Assembly: GCF_015472005.1 (NCBI RefSeq)
Contig: NZ_BMAQ01000014.1
Span: forward strand, 1 to 64,000
Source of the DNA: Insulibacter thermoxylanivorax
GTDB lineage: Bacteria; Bacillota; Bacilli; Paenibacillales; DA-C8
DNA length: 64,000 nt
Direction: 5' to 3'
The notes beneath the pieces are model-generated. The model did no database searches, was not told the origin of the DNA, and was given only the letters and a program-made list of their open reading frames with translations. This document shows positions 38,495 through 47,504 of this stretch, piece after piece. The position numbers were made by a program, and so were the translations under genes. The first letter of the stretch is position 1. Every line of letters begins with the position of its first letter.

Positions 38495-40491
38495 GCCGCC
38501 TTCACCTGCGGATGATAGACATACCTGCCAAGAAACAGGGAACGCAGCTTTCCCTCGGCCGCGGTATGCCAATAGGTATAATGTTGTGCCAATCTCACAC
38601 CCGTGTTCACTTCGATCAGCGCCTGCATCCTTTTTAATTTGTTAGGCTGGGCGCTGTGCAGCAGAAAGAACAACCGCAGATAATCTTTGTAATGCCATGT
38701 CAGTGAAGGTGCGATCTTGCTGGAGATGGGCAGTTCTTCGCCGGCAGCGATTCGCTTCGTATCTTGATAGGCCTTAACCGCACCTTCGACAAAGGCCAGC
38801 AGCAAAGCGAGAAACGGCGATCCCAGAAAGCGCCAGCTCTTATCAGGCGACATCAGGGCTTCGAGGGTTCGTACGGCTAAGCGAAAAGCGAAGATCTCCC
38901 AGTAAGCAGCGGAATAGTTCGCCGCACAGGAATGAAACCCGTACAGGATATATTCCGCTTCCTGGTTATACAGCGCATGACTGGACGGAATCGAGAGGGC
39001 TTCTCCCCTTTCCTCAGCCTGATACGTTCGATAATTAAAAGTCGTCAGCGCATACTCATTCACATAGATCGATTCTGAGACCTGTTGCAGCAGATATCCG
39101 ATCATCTGTGCCATGCCGACGGCATCCGCTTGTGCATCCCGCCCCTCGCCATAGGGCCGATCCCCGTATCCTCCTGCCGCTGTCTCGGTCTTGGTTTGCA
39201 ATTGCTGATACAGCTCGCGTTCCGTTTGTCGGCGGTCAGGATCACAGCCCGTTAAGCTGCTCCGCACCTTATCCGCTTGTTCTTCCAAACGCCCTTGTGC
39301 ATCTTCGATCTCTGCCGTGAGCTCCGCTTGCTTCCTTCTTCGCTCGGACTCAGAGGCTGCAATCTGCTTCAACCATGTCCGCCAATCGTTAACCAACTGC
39401 GCGATCCGACTGGCGGCCGGTTCGGGAAGTTGATCGCGAAGATGGACCACATCCGAACGCAGCTCATCCAATCGCCGCAGATCGACATCGACGCGTGTCC
39501 TGATCCGATCAAAATCTTCATCAGCCATGAGGTCAACGGATTGCATGATCTCTTCCCCAAGATCCATCTCCCAGCTGTCGATTAGATGATGAAGCTGACG
39601 ATTTGCCTTCTCGGCATCTCCAAGCGCGGAAAGCAGTTCAGCGCTGATTGGAATCACCTGAGAGCGGATGGCCTCATAGCGCTGACGGATGTCTCTCAGC
39701 CGCTGCAGCCAAGCCTCATAATCGGCAAGCTTCGCTTGGTTCGCGGCGATGGCTTGATCCAGCTGCGCCAGCAGCATGAGATCTCCCTCGCTTAGTGAAG
39801 CTTGCTGCATAATCAGAGAACGCTCTGCTTCCCATTGTCTGATCTGATCCCGCAACGCTGAGGGATCCATCCGCATCATCTCCCGGTGGCCCGGTTCAAG
39901 GGCGCGAATCTCACCCGCCAGTTCGTCCAGATCGCCTGATATCCAGTTGTCCCACTCGTGATAAGCACGCCAGACCTTCATCATTCCCTCCTCCCGCCGA
40001 TTCATGAGGCGATGCATCTCCTTGGCCTCACCAGCGAAGGAAGCCAAGTCCTGCATAGCCTTGCTGATCCCTGTCTTCTGGAACTTGTTTGCGACCTGCG
40101 CGGCATATTCGATCGGCGCCCGATACTTCATCTCTTCTAAGATCTGCTCGCGAAACACTTCCAGGTCGGCTAGACTTCGCTCGAACTTCAGCTCGCCATG
40201 GACTTGATCCGCATATGCCCAGCCATGTCCCGTGTTACGTTCTAATACATGTGAGAAGATCGCATGGGTCTCCGGCCCGTCAGCGGCGCCAAATAACCCA
40301 TACCTCTGCAAGTCATTGTTATATGCACCTCCAACAGATCTTAATGCAGCTTTCGCCGCATATTCCATCTGCTGATGAGCCAGCTTGGAACGGGCAAATT
40401 CGATCAACACCGCTTGAAACAAATAAATGGGTACGATAAGAACGACGATGAAGACGGTGACAGCACCGCGTTCACTGCGTATAAGGATCAC
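38479..40491 (-). CDS. large DUF5702-like membrane protein with long coiled coil
   Basis: A 670-aa protein. Its N-terminus is pilin-like: ERGAVTVFIVVLIVPIYLFQ gives one membrane segment, but the +5 position after Gly is Phe where pilins have Glu. Residues about 110-470 are highly charged and helical with coiled-coil character; the last 190 residues are more globular. The layout matches the DUF5702 group in Gram-positive tad loci. The start is uncertain: a GTG at 40491 lies within a good GGGAGGTG site, and no ATG fits. Its frame overlaps the preceding gene's stop and the following TadE gene. Confidence 0.78.
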   Translation of the reverse strand: MILIRSERGAVTVFIVVLIVPIYLFQAVLIEFARSKLAHQQMEYAAKAALRSVGGAYNNDLQRYGLFGAADGPETHAIFSHVLERNTGHGWAYADQVHGELKFERSLADLEVFREQILEEMKYRAPIEYAAQVANKFQKTGISKAMQDLASFAGEAKEMHRLMNRREEGMMKVWRAYHEWDNWISGDLDELAGEIRALEPGHREMMRMDPSALRDQIRQWEAERSLIMQQASLSEGDLMLLAQLDQAIAANQAKLADYEAWLQRLRDIRQRYEAIRSQVIPISAELLSALGDAEKANRQLHHLIDSWEMDLGEEIMQSVDLMADEDFDRIRTRVDVDLRRLDELRSDVVHLRDQLPEPAASRIAQLVNDWRTWLKQIAASESERRRKQAELTAEIEDAQGRLEEQADKVRSSLTGCDPDRRQTERELYQQLQTKTETAAGGYGDRPYGEGRDAQADAVGMAQMIGYLLQQVSESIYVNEYALTTFNYRTYQAEERGEALSIPSSHALYNQEAEYILYGFHSCAANYSAAYWEIFAFRLAVRTLEALMSPDKSWRFLGSPFLALLLAFVEGAVKAYQDTKRIAAGEELPISSKIAPSLTWHYKDYLRLFFLLHSAQPNKLKRMQALIEVNTGVRLAQHYTYWHTAAEGKLRSLFLGRYVYHPQVKAAWGYY

Positions 40492-41452
40492 CTCCCAGAT
40501 GGATCTCCGCTTGAATTCCCCGTGCGGCCAGCTGTTCCAGCAGATGCTGCGACGGCGGCGGATTGCGGTTATCGGTGCCAAGGAAGAAATGCCAGACCAC
40601 CCGCTCCAACACGCCTTCCTTAAGCAGTTCGGCATCCTTGTCCGCCTGCAAGAGAATCTGGCTTTCCCGATAGGTATAAAACGCCTGGTGCGCTGTCCCG
40701 GATACATAACTATCAATCAAGCGATCCCCATGCGAGGTTGTATACCGCTTCTCCACACCCCCGGTATGAAGCCTCAGCCATCGCGCCGCTTCCTCGTGGG
40801 AGGCGACCTTTGCGGTCTTGCCGTCCGCCGCAGGTTCTGCAAACAGAGACCTTGCTTCTTCCGGCGACATCGCCGCACGGCCGATACCCGTATAGGTTCT
40901 GATAAGATTAATGCCGCGCAGATATTCAGCTGGATCGCTGATCGTATACACCGCTGTCACCCGCCGTTCACTTGTGAATAACTGCTGCAGCCAGAGCGGC
41001 AGGCGAAGGGGCTTAACCAGTTCCACGGTGATCACTTTCTCAGCGATCCGGTTCTCGTAGCGGATCTCGCCGCGGATTCCAGAAGGAACAACGGCAGTCC
41101 GCCTGAGTTTGCGCATGGGAAGGGACCCGGGTTCTTCATCTTCTTGACTTGGAATCAGATGTATGATATGCGAACCTATTCCTCCCGTTAAGAACGGCAG
41201 GCTGCCGTCCGATGTCAACCGCCAGTACAAGCCATCGTCCCTGCCCTGCTCTACGAAGCCGCTGACCGGTTCCTTGTAGCTGTTATCCCATATATAGGCC
41301 GCTCGTTCAGCCATCTCCTGGGCAAGGCTGAATAACACCGCGTGTTGATAGATGATCAGCCCCGCATAGAGCCCGATGATCATCAGGAGGAGCAAGATCG
41401 GCATGCCGATCGCTGCTTCCATGGTGAAAGCACCGCTGCGGCCGCTGATCAC
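40472..41452 (-). CDS. TadE-like pseudopilin with long extracellular part
   Basis: A 326-aa protein opening with SGAFTMEAAIGMPILLLLMI, which gives a prepilin-type cleavage site (G/AFTME, Glu at +5) and one membrane segment. The remainder, about 280 residues, is extracellular with mixed charge. The start is a GTG at 41452 that overlaps the stop of the flp gene (GTGA), so translation depends on coupling; upstream codons belong to a different frame of flp. Confidence 0.8.
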   Translation of the reverse strand: MISGRSGAFTMEAAIGMPILLLLMIIGLYAGLIIYQHAVLFSLAQEMAERAAYIWDNSYKEPVSGFVEQGRDDGLYWRLTSDGSLPFLTGGIGSHIIHLIPSQEDEEPGSLPMRKLRRTAVVPSGIRGEIRYENRIAEKVITVELVKPLRLPLWLQQLFTSERRVTAVYTISDPAEYLRGINLIRTYTGIGRAAMSPEEARSLFAEPAADGKTAKVASHEEAARWLRLHTGGVEKRYTTSHGDRLIDSYVSGTAHQAFYTYRESQILLQADKDAELLKEGVLERVVWHFFLGTDNRNPPPSQHLLEQLAARGIQAEIHLGGDPYTQ

Positions 41453-41652
41453 GGGAATAAGCCGCGGGGCGGAGCATCGTTCTGGATGTTGTTGATCGTC
41501 GTGTCCGTATCGCTGAACAGCCCTGTGACCCATTCGAGAATCCATTGCCGGAAGGCAAAGGCGACCAGGACGAGAACCGCGATGATGATGATAATCTCCA
41601 AAGTGCCGATTCCCTTCTCGCTGTGCCACAAACGCCGCAACATCGTAGTCAT
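41449..41652 (-). CDS. flp: Flp-type (type IVb) major pilin
   Basis: A 67-aa prepilin: a basic leader ends in SEKG, and the mature part starts IGTLEIIIIIAVLVLVAF (Glu at +5), then about 30 residues with a polar end. This is the Flp1-like class, the shaft subunit of the Tad pilus. The ATG at 41652 has GAGGTG 6 nt upstream. A 128-nt gap separates it from the TadC gene, the widest gap within the cluster; no separate promoter is clear there. Confidence 0.88.
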   Translation of the reverse strand: MTTMLRRLWHSEKGIGTLEIIIIIAVLVLVAFAFRQWILEWVTGLFSDTDTTINNIQNDAPPRGLFP

Positions 41653-41780
41653 GCATGTCACCTCACTTCCTTCGATTCAGAATCTCCTCTGGTTTAGAAC
41701 ATTCGCCTGCAAGCAGGCAGCTTAGAAAACAATAGACAATATCCCGTGAATGATGCCTGACCTAATGCTGATCAGTCCCC

Positions 41781-42542
41781 TTAGGAACCCAGGAACATCA
41801 CGGCCGGCGCGGCAACGATGATTAAGACTGCGATGAAGATGACGATCAGCGGGAATATCATCTTCACCGTCGTCTCCTCCGCCCGCTTGCGCACCAAGGC
41901 AAGGCGCTTATCCCACATCTGCCGTGAGATATCGAGCAAGGTATCGAGGGTTGAATCACCTCCCCGCAAGGTGTGCGACAGCAGGATCGTGACGATGGAC
42001 CGCATCTCATTCGTATCCGCCTGTTCTGCCAACTCATGAAGCACTTGCGACAGCGATGCTTGATAGGACAGCTTCGCAGCCGCTTGATGGAGGGCAGCTG
42101 CAAGCGGACCTGTTCGGTGTTGCCACTTCTTGGCCATCTGCTGAAGGGCTGCTGGCACAGGATAACCGGCATAGAGATAGATGACCAAGATCTGCAGCCA
42201 TTCGGGGAGTTCATAAGTGATCTGCTCGCGGTATGCTTCGGCAGCATCAATCACCATGCGATAGCGTAGGATGGGGCAGCCGAGGAATGTGACGAATCCA
42301 AGCAAGAGCCAGACGACATCTCCCGTAAGCAGCATGATAAGCAGGCAGAGAAGGAAGCTCATGCTCCCGACGGTCAACACCCGGCTCCACCAATCCGCTG
42401 CGTATGCTGCTTCTTCTTGACGCTTAGTGCTGTGCAAGCGATATGCATGGGTCAGCCGATAGGAGATCACCGGGAAGCGGCGTACCATAAACCGCGCAGC
42501 CGGCTGAGCAGCCTTCACAAGATGAAGTCTCTGCCGCGTCAC
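41781..42542 (-). CDS. TadC-like inner-membrane platform protein
   Basis: A 253-aa GspF/TadC-type protein with about four hydrophobic segments. Conserved cytosolic helices are ELPEWLQILVIYLYAGYPVP and LSQVLHELAEQADTNEMRS, and an end segment VKMIFPLIVIFIAVLIIV. The start is a GTG with GGAGG 8 nt upstream that overlaps the tadB stop (GTGA). With TadB it forms the platform on which the CpaF motor acts. Confidence 0.87.
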   Translation of the reverse strand: MTRQRLHLVKAAQPAARFMVRRFPVISYRLTHAYRLHSTKRQEEAAYAADWWSRVLTVGSMSFLLCLLIMLLTGDVVWLLLGFVTFLGCPILRYRMVIDAAEAYREQITYELPEWLQILVIYLYAGYPVPAALQQMAKKWQHRTGPLAAALHQAAAKLSYQASLSQVLHELAEQADTNEMRSIVTILLSHTLRGGDSTLDTLLDISRQMWDKRLALVRKRAEETTVKMIFPLIVIFIAVLIIVAAPAVMFLGS

Positions 42543-43291
42543 AGCCGTTTCCTCCGCAGCAGAAAGAAGGTCCAGATATGTCCTGCGAGGATCAGCGCCA
42601 GCGCGCAGGTGATGACGAGCCGCCCGCTGCCGCTGTAGAGCGGCGCCGCATATTCGGGCGAACCGATGAGGATCAGCCCGACCATCGCATAAGGCGCGAG
42701 ATTCATCATGATCCCTTCCGTCTGCTTCTGCGCCATAATCACCTGCACATCTTGGTCCGCTTGGATCTTCGCAGCGATGAGCTCCGCCGTCTTGCGCAGA
42801 TGCAGCAGCAGATTGCCTCCATTGCGGCGGTATACCGCCAGCGTCTCGGTAAACAGCACCCAGTCCTCCGTCACCCAAAGCTCAGCGGTATCCGCTAACG
42901 CGCGTTCCAATGGTTCACCCAGCATAACCCGCTGATTCACCTTGGTTAGCATCGCCAGCAGCCCGCTTCTCTCCTGCACATGTTCCCGACGCAGGTCCCC
43001 CTCGATCTCACGAAATGCGGACTCCAGGGAATGCCCGGCATAGAGCGCCGAGATTAACGCTTGCAGGAAACGCGAAAACTCCAATTGCTGCAGGGCATAT
43101 CTGCGGCGCTCTAGAACACTTCGAACCAGAGGGACGACAAACCACCCTCCGGGGACGAGCAGCAGCGGAATGAGAGGATGTTGATAGAACATCCAACCGA
43201 TCCCATAGGCAGCTGCCCCGCCGCCGGCCGCAAGTACGACATCCAGCCGGGACCATCTAATCCAAGCCAGCCGCTTCCAGATGCGCTTCAT
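42539..43291 (-). CDS. TadB-like inner-membrane platform protein
   Basis: A 250-aa GspF-domain protein: two hydrophobic segments near the start, the family block FLQALISALYAGHSLESAFRE near residue 80-100, and two hydrophobic segments at the end. The ATG at 43291 has AGGTG 6 nt upstream, inside the end of cpaF. It is coupled to tadC through GTGA. Confidence 0.87.
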   Translation of the reverse strand: MKRIWKRLAWIRWSRLDVVLAAGGGAAAYGIGWMFYQHPLIPLLLVPGGWFVVPLVRSVLERRRYALQQLEFSRFLQALISALYAGHSLESAFREIEGDLRREHVQERSGLLAMLTKVNQRVMLGEPLERALADTAELWVTEDWVLFTETLAVYRRNGGNLLLHLRKTAELIAAKIQADQDVQVIMAQKQTEGIMMNLAPYAMVGLILIGSPEYAAPLYSGSGRLVITCALALILAGHIWTFFLLRRKRL

Positions 43292-44510
43292 CCTGACCAC
43301 CTGCCTTGTTCCATTTTGCTCGTCTGATCAACCGATTCCCCGTAGGCTTCAGCCCGCCCAAGATCCGGCCGTCCTCTGCCGTCCCACATTCCTGAAAGCG
43401 GAACAGCGGATTCAGTTGAATCTCATCGCCTGCTAAGCCCGCCACTTCGCTGATCTCTACCACACGTCTGGAATAGTCCCTAAGCCGTTCGATATGAATC
43501 ATGATATCGATCGCTGAGCAGATCTGCTTGCGTATGACGGGAAGCGGCAAGGCGGTATCGGACAATACCATCGTCTCTAGACGGGAGAACATATCCGCGA
43601 TCGAGTTGCTGTGGCCGGTGGAGATGGATCCATCATGGCCTGTGTTCATCGCTTGCAGCATATCAATCGCTTCGCTGCCGCGGATCTCGCCGACGATGAT
43701 GCGATCGGGCCGCATCCGAAGAGAGGTCCGAATCAGCTGCCGGATCGTGATCTCACCCTTGCCCTCCATATTCGCATTGCGCGCTTCAAGACGGACGAGA
43801 TTATCCAGATGAAGCAGTCTCAGTTCCGCCGAATCCTCGATGGTGATGACCCGTTCATCCTTGGGGATGCAGCCGGACAGCGCATTCAGCAGCGTCGTCT
43901 TGCCGGTGCCCGTCCCTCCGCTGATGAAGATGTTATATCCGGCAGCCACGATCTGTGAGAGGAAGCCGGCCGCTTCCTGCGACAACATCCCCCTTGCTGC
44001 AAGTTCATCGAGATCCGGCGTCGACGCTGGAAACTTGCGAATGGTCAGCGTGGGTCCGCCCAGGCTGACCGGCGGCAGGACGATATTGACCCGCGATCCG
44101 TCGCGCAGCCGGGCGTCAACGATCGGCGAAGACGTATTGACGATGCGGTTCACCTCCGAAGCGATGAGCTGTATGCAGTCGTCGAGATCTTCAGGACGTG
44201 CAAACCGCACCTCTGACTTCTCGATCTTCCCATGACGTTCGATGAAAATCTCATCGAAGCGGTTCACCATCACCTCCGTGATCGTCTCGTCATCCAGCAG
44301 AGGCTGCAGGACATCATAGCCGCGCATCGCATGGAAGATCCGTTCGATGAGGCTGCGCTTATCCTCCAGGTTCAGGTAATGCTCCCGGGCATAGAGGAAA
44401 ACCTCATCCTCGATCCACTGCCTCACCTGATCGTCCCCGATCTCCGCTATGCTGGCCGCCCGCTCCTGAACGCGGGAGCGAATATATGGAATCACCGCTG
44501 CTTCATCCAT
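43257..44510 (-). CDS. CpaF/TadA-type pilus assembly ATPase
   Basis: A 417-aa secretion ATPase that powers Flp pilus assembly. The N-terminal region (about 1-130) carries TEVMVNRFDEIFIERHGK; the motor follows with Walker A in SGGTGTGKTTLLNALS, an Asp box, Walker B in RIIVGEIRGSEAIDMLQAM and a His box NTGHDGSISTGHSNS. The ATG at 44510 is chosen from the SD GGAGGTG; it overlaps the CpaE stop by 8 nt, so the two are coupled. Confidence 0.95.
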   Translation of the reverse strand: MDEAAVIPYIRSRVQERAASIAEIGDDQVRQWIEDEVFLYAREHYLNLEDKRSLIERIFHAMRGYDVLQPLLDDETITEVMVNRFDEIFIERHGKIEKSEVRFARPEDLDDCIQLIASEVNRIVNTSSPIVDARLRDGSRVNIVLPPVSLGGPTLTIRKFPASTPDLDELAARGMLSQEAAGFLSQIVAAGYNIFISGGTGTGKTTLLNALSGCIPKDERVITIEDSAELRLLHLDNLVRLEARNANMEGKGEITIRQLIRTSLRMRPDRIIVGEIRGSEAIDMLQAMNTGHDGSISTGHSNSIADMFSRLETMVLSDTALPLPVIRKQICSAIDIMIHIERLRDYSRRVVEISEVAGLAGDEIQLNPLFRFQECGTAEDGRILGGLKPTGNRLIRRAKWNKAGGQDEAHLEAAGLD

Positions 44511-45684
44511 GAATCTCCGCACCTCCGCGTAACACGGCGGATTCCCGGATGAGGCGCTGCAGGACGCTGCTGTATCTTGCATCCGGCATCTTTGCTGGAT
44601 CCTCCTGCTCCCTAAGTGAGGGCACATGTGGCAGCACAGCCTCCGCATATTCGGGCAGCGGATCGACACCGATGCCAGCAGGAGCGTGCACGTGATTTAG
44701 GAGACATCGGACGCTGCTTCTCTCCGCGAACACCTTAAGCGCAGGAAAACCTTGCAAATCCCGCTTGGACCAAGGCAGGATCATCCAGCATTCATCGTGG
44801 GCAAGACGTCCTTCGAGCAGATCATCGAGAAAATAGGCATCCAGATCGAGCACGATCGTCTCGAATCCCAAGCCGGCGAACAGCCGGCAAGCTTCGTTGA
44901 GATGGGCGGTCTCCACATCCCGAAGATCCCGGCGTACAGCGGGCGCCCGAAAACAATACACCCCCGACGCCGCATGCCTTCCGCAGTAGCGATGCCATGA
45001 ACCTTCCAGTTCCTCAGGTCTGGTCGTTAATGCATACAGGAATCGTGAAAAATCATATTCCACATTCGCGGTTAAGGAAGGTTCCGGGTACAGATCCAGA
45101 TGCATATAGAGCACCTTCTCCTGACGCAACGCCAGCATGCCTGCAAGCTGACAGGAAACGGTTGTCACGCCGCTGCCGCCATAGGGAGAGACGATGCCGA
45201 TGACGGCGGCAGGCCGCGGCTGAGGCTTCTCTCCGCTGCGAGAGGTTACGCCTTCCAGATGCGCCGAATGGTTCGGCCTGCCAACCCTGTACAGATGCTG
45301 CAGCAGTTCGGACACCGGTTGATACCGGAATAGTCGGTTCGGTGAAGCGGGATCTTGGCGCTCTGTCAGAACGAACCAGCGGGCACGCTTATGTTCAGAC
45401 TTATCGGATGGAGACTGATCGGTTTCGCGTTTATCGGTTGCCGGCATATCGGTAAGAAGAAGCTTGCCCAGCTTAGAATCATCGTTCTTCTCCTGAAGTT
45501 CCGCCGCTTCCTCATCGAGCAGGAAGACCGCTTCCGAATCAAATTCCTCGCTGAACACAAGAAGACTCTGCACATCGGAGAAGCGATGGATGAGCACCCG
45601 TTCCTGCCAAGGACTGTTCTGTATATACCTAATGAATCTCTCAGCATACTCCTGATCCCTCGTCAAAAATGCCAGTTCCAACAC
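44503..45684 (-). CDS. CpaE/TadZ-like ParA-family protein
   Basis: A 393-aa localisation factor for the pilus machine. The N-terminal 120 residues look like a degenerate receiver domain; a ParA/MinD-type domain follows from about residue 150 with SPYGGSGVTTVSCQLA, a Walker A in which the usual signature Lys is missing. Atypical P-loops are known in TadZ proteins. The start appears to be GTG at 45684, 9 nt after GGGGAGGGGG; TTG at 45681 is an alternative. A terminator-like hairpin lies just before it. Confidence 0.83.
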   Translation of the reverse strand: MLELAFLTRDQEYAERFIRYIQNSPWQERVLIHRFSDVQSLLVFSEEFDSEAVFLLDEEAAELQEKNDDSKLGKLLLTDMPATDKRETDQSPSDKSEHKRARWFVLTERQDPASPNRLFRYQPVSELLQHLYRVGRPNHSAHLEGVTSRSGEKPQPRPAAVIGIVSPYGGSGVTTVSCQLAGMLALRQEKVLYMHLDLYPEPSLTANVEYDFSRFLYALTTRPEELEGSWHRYCGRHAASGVYCFRAPAVRRDLRDVETAHLNEACRLFAGLGFETIVLDLDAYFLDDLLEGRLAHDECWMILPWSKRDLQGFPALKVFAERSSVRCLLNHVHAPAGIGVDPLPEYAEAVLPHVPSLREQEDPAKMPDARYSSVLQRLIRESAVLRGGAEIHG

Positions 45685-45711
45685 AACACAACGCCCCCTC
45701 CCCATCAAAAA

Positions 45712-45751
45712 AAGCACACGCCAACCGATGAACGTCGACGGTGCTTCCGTT
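45712..45751 (-). terminator. terminator-like hairpin in front of the CpaE-like gene (leader element B)
   Basis: On the minus strand CGGAAGCACCG is followed by an 18-nt loop region and CGTGTGCTTTTTTT. AAGCAC pairs with GTGCTT and CG with CG, with one bulged T between them. The T-run ends about 20 nt before the CpaE start. It may end kinase transcripts, act as an attenuator, or both. The outer part matches the hairpin at 47451-47493. Confidence 0.7.
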
Positions 45752-45827
45752 TTCAAATATTCTATATGTTAGATGATCTTATATGATAGACAGCCGTATC
45801 TTGTTGGCAAACGTCTCATGTAACCAA

Positions 45828-47435
45828 CTACGATCGTCTCCCCCGGCCCGGATGCAGCAGACGGATCCGCCTTGATCTGCGCTTCCATCTCTTCGGATAC
45901 GGAATTCCCCAGCGTGCTGTGAGGCGTTTGTAAACGTCTTGAAGTTCATGATCGCAACTCTCGGTGATCTTCAGATCGATGCGCAGCGGAAACATCCCCC
46001 ACGGCACCCGCCGCGCCTGACTATGCTGATAGGCAGTGATATAGATATTGGGACGGTGTTGCTGCATCTGCATGATCAGCTCTAAGGTCTTCTCTGTATC
46101 CCGGCGAACCCACTTGTGCTGCCGGGAATCAATCGCGCAGACGATATATTCCGCCCGCCGCAGCATCTCCTGAGCAAACTCATCCTGCCAATGGCAGCCG
46201 ATCTCGATGATCAGCGTATCTGCTCGTATATACAGCAAGGAGCGGTACCATTGTTCCAGGGAGAAGCGCGGTGCTGAAGTTTCCGGTGACAACGGATACA
46301 GTTCAACGTCTCCCAGCATCCATTCCGCCGCCTTGTGACCCTGCGATTCTCTTCCGGACCGGTCCAATAGATAGGTATATGAGTCTGGAGCTGTCACCTC
46401 GCCGCCCATCATATGGACATATTCCGGGACATGGGAGTATTCAACAAGGGCACAGGAGATGCCGGCCGCTTGCAACGCACCAGCGATGCCTAAAGCGGTG
46501 CGCGTAGCACCTGCCCCTTGGTACAAGGATCCGACGATGACGCAAGCACCGCGTCTTGCAGCAAGCGGCAGATCCCCTCCATCTTCTGGTGCAAGCTGAG
46601 ACATCGCCTCTTTCGGATCCGGCTCCTTCCCCCGTAATCCTTCAAGCGCCGCTTTCACCTCTGCTGCAGAAGCCGGCCGTTCTTCCGGAAGTTTATGCAT
46701 GCAATGAGCCAACAGCACGCCGAGCTCATAGCTCTCTTCGGACAAATAGGAAAAGAGATCTTCGCCGTAAGTCAACGTTCTTCCGCCGGTTGCCATGTAG
46801 AATAACAGAGCGCCCAGCTGATACAGATCCGTGCGCACATCGCTCTGCCGTCCTTGCAGCTGTTCCGGAGCCAGGAACCCTGGACTTCCCAGCAGCATGG
46901 TATCTTGTACTTTGTGCTCTTGGTATATTCGAGAGATGCCGAAATCGATCAAGTGCGCATGCCCTTCATCATCCATGATGACATTATCCGGTTTCAGATC
47001 GCGGTGGATGATTGGTGCGGGCTGGCAATGCAGATAATCGAGCACATCGCAAAGCTCTACGCCGAACGTGATCACTTCACGAAGCCTTAATGGCCCTCGC
47101 TCGTCCACAAGCTGCTTGATCGTCCGGCCGGGTACCAGTTCCATGATCAGGTAGGATACCCCGCGTTCAGCGAACCGATAGTAATCCACGATTTTCGGCA
47201 GCCGTGGATGATCCAGCTTCAGCAGCATCTGGAGTTCATGCGTATGCTGCTTGACATCAGCGGATTCATAATGCACTTCCTTGACCGCCCATCGCTTGCC
47301 GGCAAGCCGCAAATCCTCAGCCGAATAGACCGCAGCCATCCCGCCTTGCCCGATGCATTCGATCACCCGGTAGCGATGCGCCAGCACATCGCCGGGTGCT
47401 AATCGGTTCCTCAGTCCCGCTCCCCCCTGTCGCAA
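45828..47435 (-). CDS. Ser/Thr protein kinase fused to a ParA-like domain
   Basis: About 535 aa. The N-terminal Hanks-type kinase domain is complete: Gly loop CIGQGGMAAVY, Lys in WAVKEV, HRDLKPDNV, DFGIS, and APEQLQGRQSDVRTDLYQLG. A linker leads to a second region from about residue 290 that begins ACVIVGSLYQGAGATRTALG, like a MinD/ParA P-loop but without the Lys, and continues with strands like those of CpaE. No membrane segment or PASTA repeat, unlike PrkC. The start is uncertain: TTG at 47435 without a good site, or CTG at 47414 with GGGGGGAG 5 nt upstream. It heads the Tad cluster. Confidence 0.85.
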   Translation of the reverse strand: MRQGGAGLRNRLAPGDVLAHRYRVIECIGQGGMAAVYSAEDLRLAGKRWAVKEVHYESADVKQHTHELQMLLKLDHPRLPKIVDYYRFAERGVSYLIMELVPGRTIKQLVDERGPLRLREVITFGVELCDVLDYLHCQPAPIIHRDLKPDNVIMDDEGHAHLIDFGISRIYQEHKVQDTMLLGSPGFLAPEQLQGRQSDVRTDLYQLGALLFYMATGGRTLTYGEDLFSYLSEESYELGVLLAHCMHKLPEERPASAAEVKAALEGLRGKEPDPKEAMSQLAPEDGGDLPLAARRGACVIVGSLYQGAGATRTALGIAGALQAAGISCALVEYSHVPEYVHMMGGEVTAPDSYTYLLDRSGRESQGHKAAEWMLGDVELYPLSPETSAPRFSLEQWYRSLLYIRADTLIIEIGCHWQDEFAQEMLRRAEYIVCAIDSRQHKWVRRDTEKTLELIMQMQQHRPNIYITAYQHSQARRVPWGMFPLRIDLKITESCDHELQDVYKRLTARWGIPYPKRWKRRSRRIRLLHPGRGRRS

Positions 47436-47450
47436 AATCGATGAACAAAA

Positions 47451-47493
47451 CAAAAAAGCACGCACAATCCCTAAATTGGATTGCGGTGCTTCC
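47451..47493 (-). terminator. terminator-like hairpin in front of the kinase gene (leader element A)
   Basis: On the minus strand GCGGAAGCACCGCAATCC pairs with GGATTGTGCGTGCTT (about 14 bp with one bulged C), followed by six T residues. It lies between the promoter at 47505-47533 and the kinase start, so it must act on kinase transcripts themselves: a candidate attenuator. Confidence 0.78.
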
Positions 47494-47504
47494 GCTTATG
47501 GGTA

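Noticed and set aside
45700-45840. Cyclic di-GMP riboswitch in front of the CpaE-like gene
   Set aside because: Pilus genes are frequent targets, but the GGGCAAACC and GGACGCAAAGCC blocks of the class I aptamer are absent, and no class II features were seen.
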